DNA of 64,000 nt from Candidatus Flexicrinis proximus (GCA_016712885.1 JADJQF010000004.1:639949-703948); one strand, 5' to 3'. Shown: positions 34,617-43,607, counted from the first letter of the stretch. Numbers and translations are program-made. Notes: generated from the sequence alone by a model not told the origin.

Positions 34617-34668
34617 CCCTCACCATTACCGGTATCAACACCTCTCCTGGCCACATGACTAGGGTTGC

Positions 34669-34697
34669 TTGACAAGATTTCACAAACTGCCTACCTT
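34669..34697 (+). promoter_or_regulatory. Promoter of the 34766 gene
   Basis: TTGACA (34669-34674), 17-base spacer, TACCTT (34692-34697), about 60 bases before the GTG start. Confidence 0.5.
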
Positions 34698-34765
34698 TGT
34701 CATAAGTGGAAATGATAGGGAGCCCGTTATCAGAGCAACCTTCGACCCGAGAGGAGTGTACTGGC

Positions 34766-35191
34766 GTGAAAACCCTTGATATGCCTGATATCGACCGTGT
34801 GTACATCGAACGTCACGCGGATAACAACCATGCTTGCGACGTGATCGTCAAGATGACCGACGGCACCGTCTATACCTGCCTGTTCGTCACCCTCAATTAC
34901 CTGCGCCGCCAGATGGAAATCAATTACCTGTTCTGCAAACAGGTTGACGATTCTGTTCCGGTGCGTTTTGCCGCCCTCGACACCCCCCATCTGCTGGTTG
35001 AGAAGCTCGACCGCGACACCATTGAGGACACCATCGACAATCTCGTCGCGCTCGATATCTTCGAGTCGCTCTTTACCCGCGTGACCGAACAGCAGGGTGA
35101 CCCCACCGCCAAGACCACTCGCGACGCTGGCCGAACTACTCAGGAAGTGGCCGCCGTTGTGATTAGCGATGTCCTCGTGGTCTCTGGCTGA
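34766..35191 (+). CDS. Conserved hypothetical protein, alpha/beta, soluble
   Basis: The 141-residue protein is not recognised. GTG at 34766 follows GAGGAG by ten bases and gives (M)KTLDMPDIDRVYIERHADN. The body has alternating beta segments (VIVKMTDGTVYTCLFVTLNY) and a helical C-terminal region, no signal peptide and no membrane helix. It has its own TTGACA promoter and follows a terminator, so it is a single-gene unit before thrS. Confidence 0.6.
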   Translation: MKTLDMPDIDRVYIERHADNNHACDVIVKMTDGTVYTCLFVTLNYLRRQMEINYLFCKQVDDSVPVRFAALDTPHLLVEKLDRDTIEDTIDNLVALDIFESLFTRVTEQQGDPTAKTTRDAGRTTQEVAAVVISDVLVVSG

Positions 35192-35415
35192 ACTACGGCC
35201 ACTTTCAAAAACACAATAGCTCTTGCCTTCTGGCCACCGGCTTTGCGCCCGTGTGGCGGCTGTCTATCATCCGCCCCTCGCCCTTAGCCTTCCGCCCGGA
35301 GCAGCCAGCCAGTACCCTGCGCGAGGACACCCAGCCGTTTTTCGATTCGGCTTGTGTAGACTCGCGCATTTTCGTTTTGTATCATTAACCCTGTGATTTC
35401 CGCCGAGGAGTTCTC

Positions 35416-37218
35416 ATGTCCCAACCCTATTCAGAAAGCCAGCTCTACAAGATCCGTCATTCGACGGCGCACGTAATGGCGGAAGCCATGCTTGAGCGCT
35501 TCCCTGAAGCGCACATCGCCATCGGCCCCCCGATCGAAGATGGCTTCTACTACGATTTCGGCCTCCCGCGTCCCATCACCGACGAAGACCTCAAGTGGGT
35601 CGAACAGCGCATGAAGCAGATTCTGCGCGGCGGCCACGACTTTTCCGTCCGGGATGTCAACGTCGACGAAGCCCTGGCCCTTTTCAAGGATCAGCCCTTC
35701 AAGGTCGAGTTGATCAATGACCTGGTCAACGGCCGCACCGACGAAAACGGCGCTGAAATCGCCGCGCCCGCCACCAAACTTACGGTCTACAAGCAGGATA
35801 CCTTCCTGGACCTCTGCCGTGGCCCGCACGTCGCCAACACGCGCGAGATCAACCCGGACGCCGTCAGTATTACCTATAAGCCGCCCGCCGGTGCCTATTG
35901 GCGCGGCGATGAAAATCGCCAGATGCTCACGCGCATCTACGGCACGGCCTGGCAGACGCCTGAAGAACTCCAGGAATATCTCGACCGTCTCGAAGAAGCC
36001 AAACAGCGCGACCACCGCTTCCTGGGCGAAAAGCTCGGCCTGTTTGTCCTCGACCCGCTTGTCGGCCGCGGCTTGCCCCTCTGGCTGCCCAACGGCGCTA
36101 TCCTGCGCGATACCATGGAGCGCTGGCTGCGTCAGCTCCAGATCGAGCACGGCTACCAGCCGGTGGTCACTCCCCACATCGGCAGCATCGACCTCTACAA
36201 GACTTCCGGCCACTATCCCTACTACAAGGATAGCCAGTACGCCCCCATCGACGTCGACGGCGAGCTGTTCCTGCTCAAGCCCATGAACTGCCCGCATCAC
36301 ATCATGATTTACCGTTCGGCCCTGCGCTCGTTCCGCGACCTGCCGCTCCGTCTGGCTGAATTCGGCACGGTCTACCGCTACGAGAAGTCCGGTCAGCTTC
36401 ACGGCCTGACCCGCGTGCGCGGCTTCACGGTTGACGATGCCCATCTGTTCGTCATGCCGGAACAGGTTGACGCCGAGTTCATCTCCGTCGTCAAACTGGC
36501 CCAGTACGTGCTCGGTACGCTCGGCATGAGCGATTTCCGCGCTCGTATCGGTGTCCGCGACCCCAAGAGCGACAAGTTCGTCGGCGACGACGCCCTCTGG
36601 GAAACGGCGACCAGTGCCATCATCCGCGCCTGCGATAGCCTCGGCCTGAAGTACACGGTCGAGGAGGGGGAGGCCGCCTTCTATGGCCCGAAGCTCGACC
36701 TGGTCGTGCGCGACGTCCTCAAGCGCGAGTGGCAGCTCGGCACGGTGCAGGTCGACCCGAACCTGCCGGAACGCTTCGACCTTGAATATGTCGGCTCAGA
36801 CGCGCAGCGCCATCGCCCGGTGATGATCCACCGCGCGCTGTTCGGCAGTATCGAGCGCTTCCTCGGCATCCTGATCGAGCACTTCGCGGGTGCCTTCCCG
36901 GCCTGGCTCGCGCCTGTACAGGTCGCGCTCATCCCCATCGCCGACCGCCATGTCGAGTATCTCGAGGGCGTTGCCGCCAAACTCCAGGCCATCGGCATCC
37001 GCGCCGAGGTCGACCGCACAAATAACCGGATGGGGGCCAAGATCGCCGTCGCCCGCGACCAGCAGATCCCCTACATGCTCATCGCCGGGGACCGTGACGC
37101 CGCCGCCAGCGCCGTCAGTGTCCGCCTCCGTACCGACGAGGATCGCGGCCAGATGCCCGTCGATGACTTTGTCGCCCATATCGCCCGCATCGTCGCGGAG
37201 AAATCGCTCGAACTTTAG
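35416..37218 (+). CDS. thrS: Threonyl-tRNA synthetase (without N-terminal TGS domain)
   Basis: The 600-residue class II synthetase charges tRNA-Thr. The editing domain opens at once with KIRHSTAHVMAEAMLERFPE (HxxxH zinc motif) and LDLCRGPHVANT. The catalytic core includes LLKPMNCPHHIMIYRSALRS and VYRYEKSGQLHGLTRVRGFT (motif 2), then MIHRALFGSIERFLGILIEH (motif 3). The C-terminal anticodon domain follows. The family often has about 640 residues; the missing 60 are the TGS domain. GAGGAG precedes the ATG, so the short form is the real start. Confidence 0.96.
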   Translation: MSQPYSESQLYKIRHSTAHVMAEAMLERFPEAHIAIGPPIEDGFYYDFGLPRPITDEDLKWVEQRMKQILRGGHDFSVRDVNVDEALALFKDQPFKVELINDLVNGRTDENGAEIAAPATKLTVYKQDTFLDLCRGPHVANTREINPDAVSITYKPPAGAYWRGDENRQMLTRIYGTAWQTPEELQEYLDRLEEAKQRDHRFLGEKLGLFVLDPLVGRGLPLWLPNGAILRDTMERWLRQLQIEHGYQPVVTPHIGSIDLYKTSGHYPYYKDSQYAPIDVDGELFLLKPMNCPHHIMIYRSALRSFRDLPLRLAEFGTVYRYEKSGQLHGLTRVRGFTVDDAHLFVMPEQVDAEFISVVKLAQYVLGTLGMSDFRARIGVRDPKSDKFVGDDALWETATSAIIRACDSLGLKYTVEEGEAAFYGPKLDLVVRDVLKREWQLGTVQVDPNLPERFDLEYVGSDAQRHRPVMIHRALFGSIERFLGILIEHFAGAFPAWLAPVQVALIPIADRHVEYLEGVAAKLQAIGIRAEVDRTNNRMGAKIAVARDQQIPYMLIAGDRDAAASAVSVRLRTDEDRGQMPVDDFVAHIARIVAEKSLEL

Positions 37219-37238
37219 CGTAAGCGGTGCCCTTTCCG

Positions 37239-37360
37239 CGGGGGTTCCACCCCTGCACCTCCCACAGCGCACTGGACGGGCAAGTTCGTTCAGTGCGCCA
37301 ATGAGGGCACCGAGAGGGGGATAGCCCTCTCGCGGTGGTGTGGAGGCGCAGCCTCCACAC
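37239..37360 (+). repeat. Tandem-hairpin intergenic element, copy 5
   Basis: Four hairpins: GGGGTTCCACCCC; GCGCACTG/CAGTGCGC (37267-37298); GAGAGGG/CCCTCTC (37312-37331); GTGTGGAGGC/GCCTCCACAC (37338-37360). The second stem differs completely in sequence from copies 2, 7 and 8 but pairs at the same place. Confidence 0.78.
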
Positions 37361-37428
37361 GGTTCGAGGTTTCGCCCCGATATGCGCTATAATCCCCGTT
37401 CTTAACCGCTCACGTCCTGTACTCAACC

Positions 37429-37929
37429 GTGCCAATCCTCAAAGTCGGCGAACTTGACCTCATCAGCCACAGCGCGGAGCAGACCTTGCGCTTGGGCGCG
37501 CGCCTCGGCGCGTTGCTTGCACCCGGCCATCTCATTTGCCTTTCCGGCGAAATGGGCGCGGGTAAGACCGTGTTCTGTAATGGGCTGGGGCAGGGCTGGG
37601 GCGCCTTCGAACCGCTGGTCAGCCCTACCTATACCATCGTCCACCAGCACCACCGCGACTCCGATCAGGCGCTTTTGTACCACCTTGACTGCTACCGCCT
37701 CAACAGCGCCGATGATGCCGACTCGATCGAGTTCGACGACCTGCTCGACAGCGGCGCTGTGCTGCTCATCGAATGGCCGGAGAAGATCGCCTCGCGTCTG
37801 CCAGTGGAATGTCTTTGGGTGCGCCTCCGCACCGTCGACGCCACCCATCGCAGCTTGAGTTTCCTGCCCACGGGCGCGCGCTACATCACCCTGATCGAGC
37901 AGTTCCGCCAAAAAGTGATCGGCGATTGA
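37429..37929 (+). CDS. tsaE: tRNA threonylcarbamoyladenosine biosynthesis ATPase TsaE
   Basis: The 166-residue P-loop protein has Walker A LSGEMGAGKTVFCNGLGQGW, the switch-like VSPTYTIVHQH and Walker B-like LLHL-to-YHLDCYRLNSADD, then LIEWPEKIASRLP. TsaE supports the TsaB-TsaD complex that makes t6A37 in ANN-decoding tRNAs. The start is a GTG at 37429. It is directly followed by tsaB and rimI. Confidence 0.93.
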   Translation: MPILKVGELDLISHSAEQTLRLGARLGALLAPGHLICLSGEMGAGKTVFCNGLGQGWGAFEPLVSPTYTIVHQHHRDSDQALLYHLDCYRLNSADDADSIEFDDLLDSGAVLLIEWPEKIASRLPVECLWVRLRTVDATHRSLSFLPTGARYITLIEQFRQKVIGD

Positions 37930-37932
37930 TCC

Positions 37933-38613
37933 ATGTTGCTTGCCCTCGATACCGCCACCCGGCAGATTAGCCTCGCCCTCCACGACGGGGAAACCCTCAT
38001 CGCGGAGTTGACCTGGCCCTCCGATAACCAGCACACCGTCCAGCTCATCCCCGCCGTCCAGCGCCTGCTTGAGCAGTGCGGCCTGACCCCGCTCGCGCTG
38101 TCGGCTTTTGCCGTCGCCGTCGGTCCGGGGTCGTTTACTGGCCTGCGGATCGGGGTCGCCGCTGCTAAAGCAATGGCCGCCGCCCGTAACGCCCCGCTCG
38201 TCGGCGTCAACACCCTCGACATCTCTGCCTCCGGTCATCCCGGCGCTTCTCAGAACGCTCTCGTTGCCGCGGCGGCTGCCGGTCGCGGGCGCGTCGTCGT
38301 CCGCAGCTATACCTGGCGCAAAAACGAATGGCGCCCCCGCAGCGACATGCGCCTGACCGATTGGGCCGGGCTGGTCGCCAGTCTCGATGGCGCCGCCACC
38401 ATCACCGGCGATATCGACGCGGCCGGGCTTGCCGCGCTCAAACAGGCGCAGGCCGCTGGCGTGCCCCTCACCATCGCTCCGGCCGGCTATCGCCTGCGCC
38501 GCGCGGGCATCCTTGCCCAGCTCGCCTGGGATCAGCTTGCCGAAAAAGTGCCGCCGGGGACCTTCGATCCCTCGCGCATCGTCCCCATCTACGTCAAGAG
38601 CGACTCCGCATGA
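37933..38613 (+). CDS. tsaB: tRNA threonylcarbamoyladenosine biosynthesis protein TsaB
   Basis: The 226-residue protein is the ASKHA-fold partner of TsaD, with LLALDTATRQISLALHDGET at the start, LSAFAVAVGPGSFTGLRIGV and AAAKAMAAARNAPLVGVNTL. It is a non-catalytic scaffold of the t6A complex. It begins three bases after tsaE and overlaps rimI by four bases. Confidence 0.93.
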   Translation: MLLALDTATRQISLALHDGETLIAELTWPSDNQHTVQLIPAVQRLLEQCGLTPLALSAFAVAVGPGSFTGLRIGVAAAKAMAAARNAPLVGVNTLDISASGHPGASQNALVAAAAAGRGRVVVRSYTWRKNEWRPRSDMRLTDWAGLVASLDGAATITGDIDAAGLAALKQAQAAGVPLTIAPAGYRLRRAGILAQLAWDQLAEKVPPGTFDPSRIVPIYVKSDSA

Positions 38614-39224
38614 CTCTCACACTGCGCCTGATGTCTCTCGCCGATGTGGCTCAGGTCGCCAGCATCGAGAAACAGTCGTTTGTCGTCCCCTGGTCTCCCC
38701 GCACCTATGCCTACGAAATCGGCGAATCCGAGAGCAGCCACATGGTCGTCCTGGCTGGCCCCGCTGCGCTGCCTCCCAATCCGTCTGCCCTCATGCGGCT
38801 TCTGCGCGCCGTCGGTTATACCGGCGGTGGTGCCACTTCGACCGTGCTCGCCTATGGCGGCCTCTGGAACCTCGTCGACGAAGCCCACATCAGCACGATC
38901 GCCAGTCACCCGGCCTCCCGCCGCCGTGGCTATGGCGAAGCCGTCCTGGCGGGCATGATGCGCCGCGCCCTCGTCCTCAACGTTGACTTTGTCGCGCTGG
39001 AGGTTCGCGTCACTAACCTCGGCGCCCAGACCCTCTACCGTAAATACGGCTTCGAGGTGCATGGCGTCAAACCGAAGTACTACCTCGACAACCACGAAGA
39101 CGCGTTTGATATGCGCGTCTTTCTCAACGACGCCAGCCGCCGCCGGGTCGAGCAGCTCTATCGCGATATCCGTGCCCGTCTCGGTTTTGTAGACACCTTC
39201 ACCGAATCGCTCCACAACCTCTGA
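38610..39224 (+). CDS. rimI: Ribosomal-protein-alanine N-acetyltransferase-like GNAT
   Basis: The 204-residue GNAT protein starts MTLTLRLMSLADVAQVASIE and has the RimI-like SFVVPWSPRTYAYEI segment, the acetyl-CoA loop ISTIASHPASRRRGYGEAVL, and LEVRVTNLGAQTLYRKYGFE. Both position after tsaB and sequence support RimI. An insertion around ALPPNPSALMRLLRAVGYTG makes it longer than E. coli RimI (148 residues). Confidence 0.88.
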   Translation: MTLTLRLMSLADVAQVASIEKQSFVVPWSPRTYAYEIGESESSHMVVLAGPAALPPNPSALMRLLRAVGYTGGGATSTVLAYGGLWNLVDEAHISTIASHPASRRRGYGEAVLAGMMRRALVLNVDFVALEVRVTNLGAQTLYRKYGFEVHGVKPKYYLDNHEDAFDMRVFLNDASRRRVEQLYRDIRARLGFVDTFTESLHNL

Positions 39225-39233
39225 GCCGCAGCC

Positions 39234-39472
39234 TTACAGCCTGCCCCAGATGTAGAACATGTAATCCTGCCCGAAGGTCTTTGCGCCCAGCCGCTGAAGC
39301 AGCGGTCGTCCACAGTGAACAGGTGCACCACCTGGTTGCGGACTGACCCGACCGAATAGTCTGTTTCCTCAGTGAATTTATCCTGCGGCAGCCCGGCGAT
39401 CAGCTCGTCCCAGATCTTGCGGTTTGCCGTGAAATGGTACTCGTACAGGTGCCGGAACGCTGCCGCGTTCAT
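39234..39472 (-). pseudogene. DinB-family protein with internal deletion
   Basis: The N-terminal part (MNAAAFRHLYEYHFTANRKI through VRNQVVHLFTVDDR) is a clear DinB/YfiT-type start with the metal-ligand region. In another frame the C-terminal end (QRLGAKTFGQDYMFYIWGRL) follows at once and ends in TAA. DinB proteins have about 150-160 residues, so roughly 80 are missing. The junction lies in TGCTTCAGCGG, which can be read as part of both sides. The ATG overlaps the stop of the upstream gene (ATGA). Confidence 0.6.
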
Positions 39473-40101
39473 TGACGCTGCCGCGTCAGGTACAGCGTCA
39501 GTGCCACCGCCGCGACGAACAGCCACGTCATCCAGGCGCGGTCAGCCGGCACGCCCTCTATCGCCTTCGCCCGCCCCTCCAGCTTCTCCAGCCGCACAAA
39601 CGTGTACCGTCTCGCGGCATCCTTGAAATTTTGCGGGTGGACGATGTTCCTGTTCCGGCCCGACCAGTAGATCCAGCGCAGTGGGATCGGCGCATCCATC
39701 CGAAACTGGAACAGTGCCCGCACCGCTTCTGCTTCGTCGCTCACCACCGTGGCCGCCGCCGGGAAGTCCTGCACCCCGATCCGCACCGTCACCACGCCAT
39801 CCTCCGTCACGCGCTGCAGCCACTTCGCGTCGGATCGTGTCGCAAGCACGTAGATGCGGCTCCCGTGGCGCCGGTATTCTAGCGGGGTATACCGCACCAG
39901 ATCGGAACCGCCGCGTGTCGTCAGCACCAGGAACGGCATGATTCCCAGGAAAGGGCCGAACCCCAACCGGTACAGCACCACCGGCAGCCGGCGCAGAAAT
40001 TTGTTATGCGGTTGGCGTACCAGCGGCCATTCGCCCGTAAACGTGCTGCTTTGGTCGGAATTGGCCGCTGCCGAGGCTTCTGGATCAACGAACACAATCA
40101 C
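39469..40101 (-). CDS. Deazaflavin-dependent nitroreductase-like protein (split beta-barrel, DUF385 type)
   Basis: The 210-residue protein contains FLRRLPVVLYRLGFGPFLGI, MPFLVLTTRGGSDLVRYTPL and EYRRHGSRIYVLATRSDAKW, the layout of the F420-dependent nitroreductase/DUF385 family. An extra C-terminal membrane helix (MTWLFVAAVALTLYLTR) probably tethers it to the membrane. Cofactor and substrate are inferred from family. Confidence 0.75.
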   Translation of the reverse strand: MIVFVDPEASAAANSDQSSTFTGEWPLVRQPHNKFLRRLPVVLYRLGFGPFLGIMPFLVLTTRGGSDLVRYTPLEYRRHGSRIYVLATRSDAKWLQRVTEDGVVTVRIGVQDFPAAATVVSDEAEAVRALFQFRMDAPIPLRWIYWSGRNRNIVHPQNFKDAARRYTFVRLEKLEGRAKAIEGVPADRAWMTWLFVAAVALTLYLTRQRQ

Positions 40102-40547
40102 TGTTCTTTCTAATACTCTACGCGCCTGTAAATCCCACGAAATCGAAAACCCCGGACCGCGCCGCAGGGTCTTGAATTCATTGCCCGCGACCCATCTTTT
40201 GGGGCGCCGGTTGTGCGGTCACCGTGCATTCCACGCCGGCCCGCGTCCGGGTTTACGCCCCGATCTTTATAGTCGTCTAACCTAATCCAAGGTTGTATCT
40301 AAGTACTTTACTGCGGATTCTACCTGCTCGCAATCAGGCCACGTCGCGGTTTTAAGACGCGGTGAGTGTTGCGTAGTGAATCGCTGAGATAGCGTCGGGA
40401 TGCCCCGAATCCACACTATAATTGCACTATCTCCGCCAGGGATCACAGTCTTATCGTTAGAGGGGCAGGGGATGGGCGACCTTCAGACTCGTAAGGCTGG
40501 GGTCGCCCTCAACGTCATAATAGGTACCATTAAGAGGAATCAATCCA
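40102..40547. other. Intergenic region and folE leader
   Basis: A good -10 box TATAAT stands at 40417-40422 without a clear -35. Downstream, GGGCGACC (40474-40481) and GGTCGCCC (40501-40508) make an eight-pair stem with an inner CAG/CTG stem. No known riboswitch class is recognised. Nothing else is seen in the upstream 300 bases. Confidence 0.4.
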
Positions 40548-41300
40548 ATGAATACAAAGCATCAGAACGGCCACTCCGATAACGGCGGTCAGAACGGCCA
40601 TACCAATGGCAGTCACCGCAATGCTTATGACACGGAAGAACCCGCGGACATCGAGACCACTCTCCGTGAAAAATTCACGTCGGAAGCCTTCTTGCGCACC
40701 TTCGAGTTGGATCTGCCTCCTGTAGATACCGATGCCATTGAGGACGCCACCCGCGCGGTGCTCACCGCCGTGGGCGAAAACCCTGACCGCGAAGGTCTGG
40801 CGCGCACCCCTGTTCGCGTCGCCAAAGCTTTTACCGAAATGCTCTCCGGCTATCGTGCCGATCCGCAGGCGCTCATCAACGACGCCCTCTTTGATGTTGA
40901 ATACGACGACATGGTCATCGTGCGCGACATTCCCTATCAATCCCTGTGCGAGCATCATATGCTGCCGTTCCTGGGTAAGGCCCACGTCGCCTACATCCCC
41001 AACGGCAAGGTCATCGGACTCAGCAAGATCCCTCGTATCGTCGATATGTTCGCCCAGCGCCTTCAGGTACAGGAGCGCATGACCCGCCAGATCGCCGAGT
41101 TTATCCATGAAGTGCTTCAGCCCAGGGGCGTCGCCGTCGTGATGGACGGCGTCCACATGTGCTCCATGATCCGCGGCGTCAAGAAACACGGAAGCGGTAT
41201 GACCACCAGCGCCATGCTTGGCGTCTTCCGCAGTGACGAGCGCACCCGTTCCGAGTTCATGGCCCACATCCAGCGCGCCAGCGGCCAATCTATGTTTTAG
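40548..41300 (+). CDS. folE: GTP cyclohydrolase I
   Basis: The 250-residue enzyme converts GTP to dihydroneopterin triphosphate for folate or pterin synthesis. Zinc ligands are in YQSLCEHHMLPFLGKAHVAY and in GVHMCSMIRGVKKHGSGM; NPDREGLARTPVRVAKAFTE and the quinonoid-type LSKIPRIVDMFAQRLQVQER are also present. A 40-residue hydrophilic Asn/His/Gly-rich extension precedes the fold. Confidence 0.95.
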   Translation: MNTKHQNGHSDNGGQNGHTNGSHRNAYDTEEPADIETTLREKFTSEAFLRTFELDLPPVDTDAIEDATRAVLTAVGENPDREGLARTPVRVAKAFTEMLSGYRADPQALINDALFDVEYDDMVIVRDIPYQSLCEHHMLPFLGKAHVAYIPNGKVIGLSKIPRIVDMFAQRLQVQERMTRQIAEFIHEVLQPRGVAVVMDGVHMCSMIRGVKKHGSGMTTSAMLGVFRSDERTRSEFMAHIQRASGQSMF

Positions 41301-41308
41301 CGTTCACC

Positions 41309-41370
41309 AATGAGGGAGGTTCGGAGGGTGACAACCCTTCGACGGAGGTCTGGAGGCAGCGCCTCCACAC
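41309..41370 (+). repeat. Tandem-hairpin intergenic element, copy 6
   Basis: CAATGAGGGAGGTT, then CGGAGGG-TGACAA-CCCTTCG, then CTGGAGGC-AGC-GCCTCCAC. The variable upstream hairpin is absent; folE ends just before it. Confidence 0.65.
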
Positions 41371-41387
41371 AAGAAACCGCCGGTAAC

Positions 41388-41424
41388 AAAAACGCCCTTC
41401 GCGTGTTCGAAGGGCGTTTTGATT
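41388..41424. terminator. Bidirectional intrinsic terminator between folE and ppa
   Basis: AAAACGCCCTTCG/CGAAGGGCGTTTT is a perfect 13-pair stem with a six-base loop. The A and T tracts allow it to serve both convergent genes. Confidence 0.88.
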
Positions 41425-41444
41425 TCCAGGTCGTGCGCGTCGGG

Positions 41445-41996
41445 CTAAACGCCCTGTCCCATGGGCGGGAACGACTCGCGGTACAGCCGGATCCCTTCCA
41501 TGACCGCCTTCTTGGCCTCGTCCGCCCCCACCCAGCCCTCGTTGGTGACTTCCGTCCCCTGAAGCTGTTTGTAGACCATGAAGAAGTGGGCGACCTCTTT
41601 CGGGAAGTGCTGCGGCAGGTCCGACAGGTCGCGGTACTCGTCAAAATTCGGATCGGTTGCCGGCACCGCCAGCACCTTATAGTCCTGTTCGCCCTTATCG
41701 ATCATCTTGAACATTCCCACCGGCCGCGCTTCGATCACGCATCCGGGGAAGGTCGCCTCGTTCATCATCACTAGCACGTCCAGCGGGTCGCCATCTCCCC
41801 AGTAGGTCTGCGGGATGAAGCCGTAATCGCCAGGGTAATGCAGCGGGCTGAACAAGACGCGGTCCAGCTTGATGATGCCGGCCTTCTTGCTGTACTCGTA
41901 TTTGTTGCGGCTGCCTTTCGGGACTTCCACCACGGCGTAAATCACTTCTGGTAGATTCGGGCCGCTTGCCAGGTTGTGCCACAGATGCAGGGTCAT
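41445..41996 (-). CDS. ppa: Inorganic pyrophosphatase (family I)
   Basis: The 183-residue enzyme hydrolyses pyrophosphate. Active-site segments are VVEVPKGSRNKYEYSKKAG, FSPLHYPGDYGFIPQTYWGD and the metal-binding signature DGDPLDVLV, followed by the conserved KVLAVPATDPNFDEYRDL. Length and order are usual for soluble bacterial PPases. Confidence 0.96.
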   Translation of the reverse strand: MTLHLWHNLASGPNLPEVIYAVVEVPKGSRNKYEYSKKAGIIKLDRVLFSPLHYPGDYGFIPQTYWGDGDPLDVLVMMNEATFPGCVIEARPVGMFKMIDKGEQDYKVLAVPATDPNFDEYRDLSDLPQHFPKEVAHFFMVYKQLQGTEVTNEGWVGADEAKKAVMEGIRLYRESFPPMGQGV

Positions 41997-42075
41997 GTTT
42001 TTGCGCTCCCAACACGCCGACTATCCCGCGACGGTATCGCCAGCATTATAAAGCAATCCGGGCGTTAATGCCCAA

Positions 42076-42528
42076 TCACGCCCCGGACCGCAGTCGTCTC
42101 TGCGCTTCGCCCCGCACCATCGCGATCATGCCCATCAACCCCTGTCCTTTGCCCATCGAGATTTCTTTCCCGAACAGCTTGAACACGATGTCGTTGTCGA
42201 TCGTTACCACCTGTTCCAGCGGCGCCCCGGACAGCGTTTCGTCCAATACCACCGCGATCGCCATCGCCGACAGCCCCTGCGGATTCAGCACGTCGAAGTA
42301 GAACTTAAGCGACCCGTCCGGGTTGTCCAGCGCCCACACATAGGCGTCGCTCTCGCAGTACGTCACATGGTTCTCTTCAGGATACGGCTTGGTCGCCACC
42401 GATGCCGGCACGCGCACCTCGTCGAACCGGTCGGCAATCTCGATCAGCGCTTCGACGCGTTCGTTGCGGTCCGTAATGGTCGAGAAATCTTCCACCAGGT
42501 CCGCCAGTTTCTCAGGATATTTGAGCAT
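42076..42528 (-). CDS. sufE: SufE-family sulfur-acceptor protein
   Basis: The 150-residue protein has the SufE fold: helical start (LKYPEKLADLVEDFSTITDR), VPASVATKPYPEENHVTYCE with the sulfur-accepting Cys, LKFYFDVLNPQGLSAMAIAV and LFGKEISMGKGQGLMGM. SufE takes persulfide sulfur from the desulfurase SufS and passes it to the Fe-S scaffold. It lies 119 bases downstream of the sulfurtransferase gene on the same strand. Confidence 0.85.
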   Translation of the reverse strand: MLKYPEKLADLVEDFSTITDRNERVEALIEIADRFDEVRVPASVATKPYPEENHVTYCESDAYVWALDNPDGSLKFYFDVLNPQGLSAMAIAVVLDETLSGAPLEQVVTIDNDIVFKLFGKEISMGKGQGLMGMIAMVRGEAQRRLRSGA

Positions 42529-42647
42529 GGGAGTCTCAGAGAGTATAAGCGGGTGAAGTCACGCAATTGTAGCATAGGGGAACACGCGCGCGGGAAGGGA
42601 AGGTTCAGCCTTCGCAGGCCGCCCCTTCCCCCAATCGTCTCGCAGCC

Positions 42648-43511
42648 TTACTTCTCGATCGGCACGCCGACCGAATTGCCCCATTCTGTCCACGAGCCGT
42701 CATAGTTACGCACGTTCTTGTAGCCAAGCAGGTAGGTCAGCACAAACCATGAATGGCTGCTGCGCTCGCCGATGCGGCAGTACGCAATTATCTGGTCGTT
42801 GGGATTCAGCCCCTTCTCGCCTTCATAGATCGCCTTCAGCTCAGCCGCCGACTTGAACGTGCCGTCTTCCGGGTTGGCCGCGCGTGCCCACGGCACGCTC
42901 TGTGCGCCGGGGATATGGCCGCCGCGCAGTGCGCCTTCCTGCGGATAGTTCGGCATGTGCAGCAGCTCGCCGCTGTACTCGCCCGGGCTGCGCACGTCCA
43001 CCAGCGGCAGACCTGCGCGCACATGCGCCAGCACCTGCTCGCGGAACGCGCGGATTTTCGTGTCGTCGCGCTCCGGCGCCGTGTAACTGGTCGCCGTGTA
43101 GTGCGGGACCTCGCGCGTCACTTCGCGCTTTTCCAGTTCCCACTTTGTGCGCCCGCCGTCGACCACCTTGACTTTGTCATGCCCGAACAGCCGGAAGACC
43201 CACAGCGCATACGTCGCCCACCAGTTGTTCTTATCGCCATAGAACACCACCGTCGTGTCGTTGCTGATGCCGTTGCGCGACGCCAGCTTTTCGAACCCGG
43301 CTCTGTCCAGATAATCCCGCCGCACTGGGTCGTTCAGGTCGTGTGTCCAGTCGATCTGGACCGCGCCCGGCACGTGCCCCGACGGATACAGCAGCGGATC
43401 TTCGTTAGACTCGACGATCCGGATCGTCGGGTCGTTCAGATGGGCAGCCAGCCAATCCGTCGAGACCAGCACGTCCGGGTTTGCATACCCGCGTTCTTGA
43501 ATGTTACTCAT
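42648..43511 (-). CDS. Rhodanese-type sulfurtransferase (two-domain, thiosulfate/3-mercaptopyruvate type)
   Basis: The 287-residue protein has two rhodanese domains. The first opens VLVSTDWLAAHLNDPTIRIV and includes GHVPGAVQIDWTHDL; the second has LVDVRSPGEYSGELLHMPNY and the active-site loop IAYCRIGERSSHSWFVLTYL with the persulfide Cys. The CRIGERS loop is nearer to thiosulfate:cyanide than to mercaptopyruvate sulfurtransferases. AGGAGG precedes the ATG at 43511. An upstream extension of the frame crosses the leader terminator and is rejected. Expression is probably set by the Cys leader at 43571-43725. Confidence 0.92.
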   Translation of the reverse strand: MSNIQERGYANPDVLVSTDWLAAHLNDPTIRIVESNEDPLLYPSGHVPGAVQIDWTHDLNDPVRRDYLDRAGFEKLASRNGISNDTTVVFYGDKNNWWATYALWVFRLFGHDKVKVVDGGRTKWELEKREVTREVPHYTATSYTAPERDDTKIRAFREQVLAHVRAGLPLVDVRSPGEYSGELLHMPNYPQEGALRGGHIPGAQSVPWARAANPEDGTFKSAAELKAIYEGEKGLNPNDQIIAYCRIGERSSHSWFVLTYLLGYKNVRNYDGSWTEWGNSVGVPIEK

Positions 43512-43570
43512 GTAAGGGACTCCTCCTCTGCACAGACCGAAAACTGCCGTACCCTCTGTGGTGCCTGCGC

Positions 43571-43607
43571 CAACAAAAACGAGCCAACCGGTGCGCGGTT
43601 GGCTCGT
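43571..43607 (-). terminator. Intrinsic terminator in the sulfurtransferase leader
   Basis: On the minus strand ACGAGCCAACC/GGTTGGCTCGT forms an 11-pair stem around a seven-base loop and is followed by TTTTTG. It ends about 60 bases before the sulfurtransferase start. Confidence 0.85.

Noticed and set aside
35192..35415. T-box leader before thrS
   Set aside because: No T-box sequence, specifier loop or terminator could be found in the 224 bases upstream.
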